From CAVXNP01 sp963763305 (GTDB lineage Bacteria; Pseudomonadota; Gammaproteobacteria; Xanthomonadales; Rhodanobacteraceae): 64,000 nucleotides of DNA. Under the pieces are notes generated by a model. It was not told where the DNA came from, did not search any database, and saw only the letters and a list, made by a program, of their open reading frames with translations. The stretch spans positions 3,162,001 to 3,226,000 of the forward strand of contig CAVXNP010000001.1 of assembly GCA_963763305.1 (NCBI GenBank), written 5' to 3'. Both the position numbers and the translations under genes were made by a program. Each line of letters starts with the position of its first letter. Within the stretch, counting starts at the first letter, position 1. Below, in pieces: positions 41,644-52,529 of this stretch.

Positions 41644-42276
41644 ATGACCAAGACCTACGACCGCGACTACTTCGACCACTGGTATCGCGACCCGGCCCAT
41701 GCGGTGGCCTCGCCGGCCGAGCTCAGGCGCAAGGTGGCGCTGGCGGTGGCGCAGGCGGAGTACTACCTGGGGCGGCCGATCCGCAACGTGCTCGACGTCG
41801 GTTGCGGCGAGGCACCCTGGCGGGCGCCGCTGCGCACCTTGCGGCCGGGCGTGGACTACCGTGGCCTGGACGCCAGTTCCTACGTGGTGCAGCGCTACGG
41901 GCGCAGCCGCCATATCGGCCTGGCGCGCTTCGGCCAGCTCGAGCACCTGCGCTTCGATACCCGCTTCGACCTGATCGTGTGCAGTGACGTGCTGCACTAC
42001 CTCAAGCCGGCCGAGCTGCGCGCCGGGCTGGTCGGCATCGGCGAGATGGTCGAGGGCATCGCCTTCCTGGAAGTGTTTACCAGTCGCGACGATCCGGAGG
42101 GAGACAAGCAGGGCTTTTTCACCCGCACGCCGGCCTGGTACCTGCGCGAGTTCAGCCGCGCCGGCCTGTTGCCGTGCGGTTCGCACTGCTACCTGGGACC
42201 GCGACTGGAGCGCCACGTGGCTGCGTTGGAGCGGGCGCAGCTGGCGCCGGCTGCGCGTGGCAGGACGGCGCGATAA
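41644..42276 (+). CDS. Class I SAM-dependent methyltransferase
   Basis: 210 residues from MTKTYDRDYFDHWYRD. The SAM-binding loop is VLDVGCGEAPWRAPL, acidic motif YRGLDASSY and motif FDLIVCSDVLHYL. The substrate cannot be told. The N-terminal YDxxYFDxWYRD is shared with methyltransferases acting on small molecules or sugars. Confidence 0.85.
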   Translation: MTKTYDRDYFDHWYRDPAHAVASPAELRRKVALAVAQAEYYLGRPIRNVLDVGCGEAPWRAPLRTLRPGVDYRGLDASSYVVQRYGRSRHIGLARFGQLEHLRFDTRFDLIVCSDVLHYLKPAELRAGLVGIGEMVEGIAFLEVFTSRDDPEGDKQGFFTRTPAWYLREFSRAGLLPCGSHCYLGPRLERHVAALERAQLAPAARGRTAR

Positions 42277-42396
42277 GCGGCTGGTGGCTGCAACGGAATG
42301 GGAGTGTCTCGGGAAGCGGCCCCTGGTCGGACATGCTGTTGTTACAGGGTCGATCAAGCGAGTCGTTGTCGCGATCAGTACGGACGGCCGCTACGC

Positions 42397-42426
42397 GGCG
42401 ATCGCGACTGAAGTCGCTCCTACAGG
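42397..42426. repeat. Single half of the GGAGCGACTTCAG palindrome
   Basis: ATCGCGACTGAAGTCGCTCC matches one arm of the repeat array at 26 kb. It lies between the methyltransferase and DUF5996 genes. Confidence 0.7.
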
Positions 42427-42461
42427 ATCGGGCGCGGTTTGCCTGGGTGCGGGGCGGACTG

Positions 42462-43373
42462 TCACTCGGTCGTGCCAGGGGCGGGCCGCGCCAGGGCGTC
42501 CCGATCCCAGCCGGCCAGGTCGGCGGCTGCGGCGTAGGTGCTGTCGATGAACTGGCCGAGCGTGCGTTCCGGCGATGGGCTGGTGCGCACCGCCTCGTAC
42601 GGCAGGATGAACTCGCCCAGCTCGCGGTGGAAATAGGCCGCCCCCGGTTGAATGCCTGCCTGCGCCAGCCCTTCCGGCGGCGGCACCGCGTAGGCGTAGA
42701 ACGCCGGCTCCGGCAGCGCGTCGCTGCCGGGCCAGAAGCCATGGCTGATCACCTCATGCGAGTAGGCGTCGCGCTGGAACCCCGGGCCGTCCTGCGCCGG
42801 CGCGCGGCGGCCGGAAAAGCGGGTGACGGCCAGGTCGAAACTGCCCCAGAAAAAGTTGACCGGGCTGCACTTGCCGACGAAGTCGCAGCGCGAGGCGCTG
42901 AACACCCGTTCGATCTTCAGCAGCACTTGCCAGAATCGATGTGCCTGCTCGGGGTCGTAGGTGTGGTGGATCGTGTCCTGGTCGAGCCGGATCGGCTCGG
43001 GCAGCTCCACCGCTACCGGCCAGATGGTCACCGGCAGGCCCATCCCGGCCAGCGCGTCCATCAGTGCACGATGGAAGTCGGCTACGCTTCTGGGCGCCAG
43101 CGCCAGGGTGCGACGCGCGCCATCGGACGCGATGATCACCAGCTGATGGGCGATGAAATCGAACTGCAGCGAAAAAGACCGCTCGCCATGCGGCAATACC
43201 CGCGTGGACAGGCCCCGCGCGGTCAGATGCAAGGCCACGCCCCAGCAGTGGTTCAGCGGTGGCGCCAGCGCCAGCGCGATCTTGCCCACCACCTGCGTCC
43301 ACAGGTGCAGCGTGGCGCAGGTGTCCTTCCACGCCTCGTAGGGCAATTCGGGCCAGGCAGACGGGGTGGTCAT
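42462..43373 (-). CDS. DUF5996 family protein
   Basis: 303 residues from MTTPSAWPELPYEAWKDTCA. Typical features are the start WKDTCATLHLWTQVVGKI, HCWGVALHLTARGLST, CDFVGKCSPVNFFWGSFDLAVTRFS and a final EFILPYEAVR. The biochemical role of the family is unknown. It seems intact and single. Confidence 0.88.
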   Translation of the reverse strand: MTTPSAWPELPYEAWKDTCATLHLWTQVVGKIALALAPPLNHCWGVALHLTARGLSTRVLPHGERSFSLQFDFIAHQLVIIASDGARRTLALAPRSVADFHRALMDALAGMGLPVTIWPVAVELPEPIRLDQDTIHHTYDPEQAHRFWQVLLKIERVFSASRCDFVGKCSPVNFFWGSFDLAVTRFSGRRAPAQDGPGFQRDAYSHEVISHGFWPGSDALPEPAFYAYAVPPPEGLAQAGIQPGAAYFHRELGEFILPYEAVRTSPSPERTLGQFIDSTYAAAADLAGWDRDALARPAPGTTE

Positions 43374-43438
43374 GGGGGCGCTCCTGCGGGGGACGTCGAT
43401 CAGCATACGCCCCGGCGCGGTACCACCCGTCCTTGCGC

Positions 43439-44443
43439 CTAGTCGGACAGGGCCAGCACGCACTCATCCGCGCCGAAACTGCGGCAGCAGACCGGGAAGA
43501 TCGACGGTGGTTGTGACCCCATGACCGGTGCAAGCAGGGCTTCGAGGTAACTGCTGTAGAACTGGCAGCCGGAACGACCGTCCCGGCATAGCGGGCTGTC
43601 GCGAATATGCACCTGCCGCCCTTGCTGGACGACCGGGGTCAGGGCCTGCAGGGCCGGCAGGCCGACGCGTGCAATGGCATCCTCCAGTGCCAGCCCGGCG
43701 GCTGGCCCGGGTTCACGCTGCGATACCCACGCGCCGATGCCACGTCCGGCCGCGGCCAGCGACGACTCGCGTGCGGCCGGGTCGACCGCCTGTGCCAGCG
43801 TCTGCAGCCGCGTCAGGATGTGCGGATAGTCGGCTTCCAGCGTGGCGAGCATGGACTCGACCGCCACCGTGTCCGGCCCCAGCGGCACCACGTCGACAAA
43901 AGGAGCGGGAGCCGGCCCACTGGGCCCCGCTGCCGAAGTTGGCTGGGGGGCGGGGGACGCCTTGGCCGGTGCTGCCTGCGCGGTGCCGGCAAGCGCGGCC
44001 AACTCCTCCCACATCGGTATCGGCGGTGCCAGCGGAGCCGCGCCGGGGGTGGCCGCGTCCTCGACTTCGGCAGGGGGTGGGACCGGCGGCTGCGGAAGTG
44101 GCGCCGGTGCAGCCGCGGCGGGTGCGGAGATTGAAGGTGGCGGCGGCGGTGCCGCGGGCCGCGGCTCGACCGGGCGCGAGGCGGCAAAGTGCGCTCTGGA
44201 TGCGCCCTCGACAAAGGGCGACAGCTGGAAGCTGATGATGCGTTCGTAGGCATCGAGTGCGGCGTCCAGCTTGCGCTGTTGGCGCGGCGGACCGTGCACC
44301 ACCATCGTCAGCAGCACCCCATGGGGGTCTTGCGCCAGACGCTGCCGGCGCAGGGTGAACCCGTTTTCGGTGATCAGACGGCCAACCTCGATGAGCAGCC
44401 CGTCGCGGCTGAGCGCGAGAGCCTGCAGCTCCAGCTCGATCAT
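43439..44443 (-). CDS. ACT-like N-terminus with V4R-like cysteine-rich C-terminus
   Basis: 334 residues from MIELELQALALSRDGLL. The N-terminal 80 residues look like an ACT-type fold. A long Pro/Ala-rich linker (about 95-190) follows. The C-terminal part, CRDGRSGCQFYSSYLEALL and CCRSFGADECVLAL, has the Cys spacing of 4-vinyl-reductase (V4R) domains that bind small molecules or metals. Possibly a sensory protein. The combination is one I have not met as a named family. Confidence 0.6.
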   Translation of the reverse strand: MIELELQALALSRDGLLIEVGRLITENGFTLRRQRLAQDPHGVLLTMVVHGPPRQQRKLDAALDAYERIISFQLSPFVEGASRAHFAASRPVEPRPAAPPPPPSISAPAAAAPAPLPQPPVPPPAEVEDAATPGAAPLAPPIPMWEELAALAGTAQAAPAKASPAPQPTSAAGPSGPAPAPFVDVVPLGPDTVAVESMLATLEADYPHILTRLQTLAQAVDPAARESSLAAAGRGIGAWVSQREPGPAAGLALEDAIARVGLPALQALTPVVQQGRQVHIRDSPLCRDGRSGCQFYSSYLEALLAPVMGSQPPSIFPVCCRSFGADECVLALSD

Positions 44444-44614
44444 CGTTTTTCTCTGCCTTTGCCAATAGCGACGCACGAGATGATACCGGCTGATCGCTGC
44501 CAACCCATATGCGGCCAGGCGTCGAAGCCTCCACACTGCGTTGCTCGCGCGTGGCGAGTGCGGTGTGCGGATGCGGGCTCGTCAGGTCCCATCGCGGTGG
44601 ATTTCGCGCCCATG

Positions 44615-44640
44615 AAAAAGCCGCCCGAGGGCGGCTTTTT
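44615..44640 (-). terminator. Bidirectional rho-independent terminator
   Basis: AAAAAGCCGCCC, a short loop, then GGGCGGCTTTTT. It lies just downstream of typA and has T-runs on both strands. Confidence 0.9.
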
Positions 44641-44663
44641 CGTTCAACCAGACTGCGCGTTGA

Positions 44664-46490
<1,827 letters not shown>

Positions 46491-46989
46491 TGGGAAAAGG
46501 CTCGGCCGGCGCCATGGGGGCCGCCTGATAGGTTGTCGAAGGGATAACCCCGGAATTATACGGGTTTGCGTCGCAACTTGCCTGCCCGGGCCGCTGTGGT
46601 GTTCATGCGCGGCACGGCCATGGCGCGCCCGAGCGCATCGGCGGCCGATCTTTGGCTCCCTCCCTTGCCTGCAGGGGAGGGCTGGGGTGGGGCCGGCACT
46701 TGCCATGATCCCTCGCAAGCCCCCACCCCCTCCCAGCCTCCCCCTGCAAGCAGGGGGAGGAGCCGTTCTTCTCCAGGCCCCTCACGTGGGAAGGCGCCGA
46801 TTTTCTTGTCCAAAGGGGCGTGGCGCAGTGGCGCATCGGCGCGGTCGATCTTTGGCTCCCTCCCTTGCCTGCAGGGGAGGGCTGGGGTGGGGCCGGCACT
46901 TGCCATGATCCCCCGCAAAGCAGACGGGAAGCGGACTGGTGGCGTTCGATGCCGTCATCGAGCGGGCATGGACCCCAGGCCGCCCACGC
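46491..46989. other. Intergenic region with palindromic repeat copies
   Basis: No gene found. It holds one full repeat element (46656-46762) and a partial second copy (46851-46917), both beginning TTTGGCTCCCTCCCTTGCCT and sharing about 65 bp almost exactly. Confidence 0.75.
46656..46762. repeat. Palindromic repeat element, same type as the mfd insert
   Basis: The arms are CTCCCTCCCTTGCCTGCAGG and CTGCAAGCAGGGGGAGGAG. A partial copy with the left arm and middle is at 46851-46917. Confidence 0.8.
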
Positions 46990-48387
46990 TCACACCAGGC
47001 CCGTCACCGCATACAACGCGATCACCACGAACACGGCGACGGTCTTGATCACGGTGATCGCGAAGATGTCGCGGTAGGCCTGGCGATGGGTCAGGCCGGT
47101 CACCGCCAGCAGAGTGATCACCGCGCCGTTGTGCGGCAGGGTGTCCATGCCGCCGGAGGCCATCGCCGCCACCCGATGGAACACCTCCAGCGGGATGCCG
47201 GCGGCGTGCGCGTTGGCGATGAAGGTATCGGCCATGGCCGCCAGCGCGATACCCATGCCGCCGGAGGCCGAGCCGGTGATGCCGGCCAGCGCGGTCACCG
47301 TCACTGCCTCGTTGACCAGCGGGTTGGGGATCGCGTGCAGCGCATCGGCCACCAGCTTGAAGCCGGGCAGGGCGGCGATCACCGCGCCGAAGCCGTACTC
47401 GGAGGCGGTGTTCATCGAGGCCAGCAACGCGCCGCCGACGGCCGCCTTGCTGCCCTCGGCAAAGCGCGAGGTGACCGCGCGCCAGGCGAATGCCAGCACC
47501 GTGAGTATGCCCACCAGCAACGCGCCTTCCACCGCCCAGATGCCGGCCAGCCGGGACACCTCCTGCACCACCGGTTCGGCGCTGCCGACCACGCTGGGGA
47601 CGAACGATGCGGTAGTGCCGTAGGCACGCGGGATCCAGTCGGTGAACAGCTTGTTGGTCACTCCCACCAGCACCAGCGGCAGCAGCGCCACCCAGGCGCG
47701 CGGCAGGCGCTGCGCCTCGAACGGCGCAGGTTCGTTGACCAGGTCGGTGCCGTAGCCTTCGCCCGCGCGGGCCGCCTTGCGCCGGCGCGACTCCAGGTAC
47801 CCCAGCCCGGCCAGCAGGATGAAAACCGAGCCCAGCGTACCCAGCCACGGTGCGGCCCAGGCGGTGGTGCCGAAAAAGCCGGTGGGGATGATGTTCTGGA
47901 TCTGCGGCGTGCCCGGCAGCGAGTCCATGGTGAAGGTGAACGCGCCCAGCGCGATGGTGCCGGGGATCAGCCGCTTGGGAATGTCGCTGGCGCGGAACAG
48001 TTCGGCGGCGAACGGGTACACCGCGAACACCACCACGAACAGCGACACGCCGCCGTAGGTCAGCAGCGCGCACACCAGCACGATCGACAGGATCGCCCGG
48101 CCGCGCCCGACCAGGCCGATGGTGGCCGCCACGATGGACTTGGAAAAGCCGGACAGCTCGATCAGCTTGCCGAACACCGCGCCGAGCATGAACACCGGGA
48201 AATACAGCTTCAGGAAGCCGACCATCTTGTCCATGAACAGGCCGGTGAACATCGGCGCCACCAGCGCCGGATCGGTCAGCAGCACCGCGCCCAACGCGGC
48301 GATCGGCGCGAACAGGATCACGCTGTAGCCGCGGTAGGCGGCCAGCATCAGGAAGCACAGCGCGGCCAGCACGATCAGGAACGACAT
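46990..48387 (-). CDS. GntP-family permease
   Basis: 465 residues from MSFLIVLAALCFLMLAAY, with about 12 hydrophobic helices. Typical GntP features include LLTYGGVSLFVVVFAVYPFAAELFR, the TFTMDSLPGTPQIQNIIPT loop and AAMASGGMDTLPHNGAVITLL. The family takes up gluconate, hydroxybutyrate and related acids by proton symport. Nearby genes for PHB breakdown favour 3-hydroxybutyrate as the substrate here; this is inference. Confidence 0.88.
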   Translation of the reverse strand: MSFLIVLAALCFLMLAAYRGYSVILFAPIAALGAVLLTDPALVAPMFTGLFMDKMVGFLKLYFPVFMLGAVFGKLIELSGFSKSIVAATIGLVGRGRAILSIVLVCALLTYGGVSLFVVVFAVYPFAAELFRASDIPKRLIPGTIALGAFTFTMDSLPGTPQIQNIIPTGFFGTTAWAAPWLGTLGSVFILLAGLGYLESRRRKAARAGEGYGTDLVNEPAPFEAQRLPRAWVALLPLVLVGVTNKLFTDWIPRAYGTTASFVPSVVGSAEPVVQEVSRLAGIWAVEGALLVGILTVLAFAWRAVTSRFAEGSKAAVGGALLASMNTASEYGFGAVIAALPGFKLVADALHAIPNPLVNEAVTVTALAGITGSASGGMGIALAAMADTFIANAHAAGIPLEVFHRVAAMASGGMDTLPHNGAVITLLAVTGLTHRQAYRDIFAITVIKTVAVFVVIALYAVTGLV

Positions 48388-48552
48388 TCCGGTGGGCTCC
48401 CCTGGCGCCGCGCGCCGCTTGAACGAGGCACGAGTATCCGCAGGGGCCGGGCGCGGCGGCACTGTACCAAGGTACAAGTGTGATGCCGCGCACGGCTGCC
48501 TACTCTGCGGTCATCGGCATCGGATGAAGATGCCTTCATTGCGAGGGGAACC

Positions 48553-50772
48553 ATGAAGCGTACGCATCTGAGTCTGGCCATCGGCGTGGCCTTCGGCCTG
48601 TTGTTCGCGGCACCTGTATGGGCGCAGCAGGACGCGTCTGAGCAGGCGCCGGTCAAGCCGGTCAACGCCAAGCAGCTGGAGCAGGTCACGGTGACCGCCC
48701 GCAAGCGCGAGGAGACCCTGCAGGACGTACCGATCGCAGTCAGCGCCTTCACCGCGCAAACCCTGTTCAAGCAGAACGTGCAGGACCTGGCCGGGCTGCA
48801 GGGCAAGGTGCCCTCGCTGCAGATCTACGCCGCACGCGGCTCCAACACCACGCTCACCGCCTACATCCGCGGCGTCGGCCAGGCCGACCCGACCTGGGGC
48901 TTCGACCCGGGCGTGGGCATCTACCTGGACGACGTCTACCTGGCTCGCCCGCAGGGCGCGGTGCTGGACGTGTTCGACGTCGAGCGGATCGAAGTGCTGC
49001 GCGGTCCGCAGGGCACGCTGTACGGCAAGAACACCATTGGCGGCGCGATCAAGTACGTCTCCGCGCCGCTGCCGGTGAAGACCGAGGGCTCGGTCGGCGC
49101 CACCATCGGCACCCATGGCGAGAAGGACCTCAAGGCCAGCATCGGCGGCGCCAGCGACGACCAGGTGTGGCGCGGCCGCGCCGCCTTCGCCAGCAGCCAC
49201 AACGACGGCTACGGCACCGACATCCTCACCGGCAGCCGTAACGGCAACAAGAACAGCAACGCCGCCCGGGCCACCCTGGGCTTCTTCCCCAGCAACAGCT
49301 TCAACGCCCAGCTGGAAGTGGACGGCGTGCGCGACAACTCCAACCCGCGCGGCGCCAAGATGCTCAGCGTGAACGCGCTCGATCCGGCCTACCAGCCGTT
49401 GTCGAGCGATTTCGACACGCGCAGCGGCATGCCGCAGATGAACCACACCAAGTTGTACGGTACCGCGCTGACCATGAACTGGATCGCCAGCCAGAACTGG
49501 TCGCTGAAGTCGGTCACCGCGGTGCGCGGCTCCTCCACCGACACCAACATCGACTTCGACACGCTGCCGGAGAAGATCGCCGACGTGAACGCGGTCTACA
49601 GCGATCACCAGTTCAGCCAGGAGTTCCAGGCCAACTACGACGCCGGCGGCAGCGTGCATGGCGTGCTCGGTCTGTACTACTTCGACGGCTCGGCCAACGG
49701 CAGCATCCACAACATCTTCCTCGGCTCGCCGCCGTATTCCACCCTCGGCCTGTCGCTGTACGGCAGCACCGGCGGCAGCATGGGCACCAAGAGCTACGCC
49801 GGCTACGGCGACTTCAGCTGGGACTTCGCCCCCGACTGGAGCGTGGAGCTGGGCCTGCGCTACACCCACGAAACCAAGACCGCGGTGATCCAGAACTTCG
49901 GCTACGCCGACGAGACGTTCTCCACGCCGGTCTCGGTGGTGGCCGACTTCAGCGGCTCGCACGCCTCCAACAATGTCTCGCCCAAGCTGTCGCTGGACTG
50001 GAGCGCCAGCGACCACGTCAAGCTGTACGCCAGCTACAGCGAGGCGTTCCACTCCGGCGGCTACAACATCCGCGCCAACTGCACCGCGGTGCCCAGCTCG
50101 TGCCGGCCGATCGACGACGAGAAGGTGCAGTCCTACGAAGTGGGCAGCAAGATGACCTTCTTCGACGACGCGCTGATGATGAACACGGCCGTCTATCACA
50201 ACGTCTATTCGGACATCCAGCTGTCGGTGTTCAGCTCCTTCACCCTGCCCAACGGCAGCCAGGGCTTCTTCGGCGACTTCACCAACGCCGGCAAGGGCCA
50301 CATCGACGGCGTGGAAGAGGAGTTCGCCTGGAAGCCGGCGCAGGAATGGACCCTCAGCGGCAACGTGGCGTACATGCACACCAAGTACACCGAGTTCCTC
50401 ACCGGCGGCGTCAACGTGGCCGACCAGCAGAAGTTCACCAACGCGCCGAAGTGGTCCGGCGGCCTGTCGCTGGAGAACGCGCACGAGCTGGGCAACGGCG
50501 GCAGCATCACCACGCGCATCAACTACACCTACCAGAGCATGGTCTATCCGGAGACCACGCTGTCGCCGCTGATCGCCCAGCCGGCGTATGGCTTGTGGAA
50601 CGCCGGGGTGATCTGGCAGGTCAGCCAGCCGTGGACGCTGAGCCTGCAGGGCACCAACCTGGCCAACAAGTCCTACCGCACCACCGGCTACAACATCGGC
50701 GCACTGGGCATCTACACCGGCTTCTACGGCGCCCCGCGGATGGTCACCCTGAGCGCCCGCTACACGTTCTGA
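48553..50772 (+). CDS. TonB-dependent receptor
   Basis: 739 residues with a signal peptide ending VWAQQD. A TonB box-like segment and plug begin at VTVTARKREETLQDVPIAVSAF. The barrel ends with an aromatic C-terminus (VTLSARYTF), as needed for outer-membrane insertion. Ligand unknown; the site beside the permease and depolymerase suggests a polymer breakdown product. It is transcribed divergently from the GntP permease gene. Confidence 0.93.
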   Translation: MKRTHLSLAIGVAFGLLFAAPVWAQQDASEQAPVKPVNAKQLEQVTVTARKREETLQDVPIAVSAFTAQTLFKQNVQDLAGLQGKVPSLQIYAARGSNTTLTAYIRGVGQADPTWGFDPGVGIYLDDVYLARPQGAVLDVFDVERIEVLRGPQGTLYGKNTIGGAIKYVSAPLPVKTEGSVGATIGTHGEKDLKASIGGASDDQVWRGRAAFASSHNDGYGTDILTGSRNGNKNSNAARATLGFFPSNSFNAQLEVDGVRDNSNPRGAKMLSVNALDPAYQPLSSDFDTRSGMPQMNHTKLYGTALTMNWIASQNWSLKSVTAVRGSSTDTNIDFDTLPEKIADVNAVYSDHQFSQEFQANYDAGGSVHGVLGLYYFDGSANGSIHNIFLGSPPYSTLGLSLYGSTGGSMGTKSYAGYGDFSWDFAPDWSVELGLRYTHETKTAVIQNFGYADETFSTPVSVVADFSGSHASNNVSPKLSLDWSASDHVKLYASYSEAFHSGGYNIRANCTAVPSSCRPIDDEKVQSYEVGSKMTFFDDALMMNTAVYHNVYSDIQLSVFSSFTLPNGSQGFFGDFTNAGKGHIDGVEEEFAWKPAQEWTLSGNVAYMHTKYTEFLTGGVNVADQQKFTNAPKWSGGLSLENAHELGNGGSITTRINYTYQSMVYPETTLSPLIAQPAYGLWNAGVIWQVSQPWTLSLQGTNLANKSYRTTGYNIGALGIYTGFYGAPRMVTLSARYTF

Positions 50773-50944
50773 TGGGTTGATGGATGGGCCGGGAGCGATC
50801 GGGCGACAGCGGCCCGGTCGCTTGCCCCGGCATCCCTCGGGACCACTGGCGACGGTCGCTCGCCGGTGGTTTCCAGGTTCGTTTCCCGCTGGCTCGTGGC
50901 CGCCAGCAACCCGCGTCCCCCCAAGGGCGTCAAACCGCTGGCGT

Positions 50945-50991
50945 GGGAATCCATTGTGCTGTCGAACCGGCACAGGCGACTATGGATTCCC
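50945..50991. repeat. Hairpin repeat between receptor and depolymerase
   Basis: GGGAATCCAT (50945-50954) pairs with ATGGATTCCC (50982-50991). Elements of this type with CGTCCGCGGGCATGAC beside them are spread through related genomes. Confidence 0.75.
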
Positions 50992-51031
50992 GCGTCCGCG
51001 GGCATGACGATCCGAGCACACAGGAGCCCCC

Positions 51032-52075
51032 ATGAGGCGCCCAACGATCACCCGTCTTCTGTCCCTGGTATTGGCGACCGCGACGGCTACCGCCTGTGCC
51101 AACGAGGCGCATTCGGCGCTGCCGCACCTGACGCTGCAGCCGCAACGCACCGCAGTGGTCGGCCTGTCCTCCGGGGCCTACATGGCCAGCCAGGTGCAGA
51201 TGGCCTACCCGGAACTGTTCCCCAACGCCGCGATGGTCGCCGGCGGCCCTTACGGTTGCGCCGGTGGCCGGCTGGATCTGGCCCTGGGCCCGTGCATGAA
51301 GGGCACGCCTGCGGTGGACGTGGATGCGTTGGTGGCCACGGCGAAGCAGCGTGCAAGCGAGGGCAGCAACGGCAAGCTGGCCGCGCTGGCCCACGCCCAC
51401 GTGTACCTGTTGCACGGCAAGGACGACGCGTTGGTGGCGCCGGCGGTGGCCGAGGCCGGTGCACGCTTCTACCAGCAGCTGCGCGATGGCGTGCCCGGGC
51501 TGGCGGCGATGCAGGTGACCGACGATGGCCAGCGCGCCTTTGCCCACAACCTGCCGGTGGCCGCCCACGGGGACGATTGCGGGCAGTCGGTAGCCCCGTA
51601 TCTGGGCCACTGCGGTTTCGACGCAGCCGGGGAGATTTTCCGCCAGATGTTCGGTGCGCCGCCGCATGCGGTGAATACCGCGCAAGGCACGCTGCGCACC
51701 TTCGACCAGGACGCGCTGCGCCCGGCCGGTGCCGATGCGTTCCTGGCCAAAACCGGCTACCTGTACCTGCCTCCGGCCTGCGCGGCCGGCAAGCCCTGCG
51801 GCCTGATGGTGGCCTTGCACGGCTGCAAGCAGAACGCGGACGCGGTGGACGAAGCGTTCGTCAGGGACGCGGGCTTCAACCGCTGGGCCGACGTCTACGA
51901 CGTGGCGGTGCTATATCCTCAGACCCGCGCAAGCTTTGCGCCCTTGAATCCGCAGGCATGCTGGGACTGGTGGGGATATTCCGGAGCCGACTACGACACC
52001 CGCAAGGGGGTCCAGCTGCGCTGGCTGGTGAACGCGGTGCGCGCGTTGGGGCTTCCGCCGACGCCGGCGCCGTAG
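51032..52075 (+). CDS. Secreted PHB depolymerase, type 2 catalytic domain
   Basis: 347 residues with a signal peptide ending ATACANEA. The lipase box is GLSSGAYMA with Ser46 near the N-terminus; the oxyanion-hole sequence VALHGCKQ is near 263. This order, nucleophile before oxyanion hole, is the circularly permuted type 2 form of extracellular poly(3-hydroxybutyrate) depolymerases. There is no substrate-binding or linker domain, so it may act on short or amorphous polymer. Cys pairs are frequent, fitting a secreted enzyme. Confidence 0.9.
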   Translation: MRRPTITRLLSLVLATATATACANEAHSALPHLTLQPQRTAVVGLSSGAYMASQVQMAYPELFPNAAMVAGGPYGCAGGRLDLALGPCMKGTPAVDVDALVATAKQRASEGSNGKLAALAHAHVYLLHGKDDALVAPAVAEAGARFYQQLRDGVPGLAAMQVTDDGQRAFAHNLPVAAHGDDCGQSVAPYLGHCGFDAAGEIFRQMFGAPPHAVNTAQGTLRTFDQDALRPAGADAFLAKTGYLYLPPACAAGKPCGLMVALHGCKQNADAVDEAFVRDAGFNRWADVYDVAVLYPQTRASFAPLNPQACWDWWGYSGADYDTRKGVQLRWLVNAVRALGLPPTPAP

Positions 52076-52529
52076 CCATCCGGGGCGTCGTCATGCGTCC
52101 GCGCCGCTGTTGCTCCCTTTCCCTCGACGTTGTCGGGGGAGGGGGGGAAGCCCTTGTCTTGGCTCGTGCTTGGCAATCTCGCAACTGGGCTCGCGCTGCC
52201 CCTGTAGGAGCGGCTTCAGCCGCGACGGGTTTGGTCTTGGCGCCTTTCGGCGCAGAGCAGAAGCCAAAGCTTTCACCCTCCTGCGGAGGGCGAGTTACTT
52301 TCTCTTTGCGTGGCCACGCCCGCGCTCCAGGCGCGGGCGTGGGCAAGCAAGAGAAAGTGACTCGGGCTCCGGAAGGAGTCCGAAAGCCCGCCGCGCACGA
52401 GATAGCCTTCCGTGCCCCGAGGGGAACAAAGACCGCCGCCGCACGCGGGCTAATCGGGCTCGGCGGCCCTCGAAGTCTCGCCACCAGCCGCGCCTGCGCG
52501 GGAATCAAGCCCAAGACACCGCGAGCCCC
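52076..52529. other. Intergenic region with two inverted repeats
   Basis: No gene. GTAGGAGCGGCTTCAGCCGC lies at about 52204-52223. A second repeat has arms GAGTTACTTTCTCTTTGC (52293-52310) and GCAAGAGAAAGTGACTC (52347-52363) around a GC-rich palindrome. Both are types that recur in related genomes. Confidence 0.75.

Noticed and set aside
48511..50973. 820-codon frame opposite the TonB receptor gene
   Set aside because: Composition reflects the complement of the receptor codons; it overruns both receptor ends into repeats.
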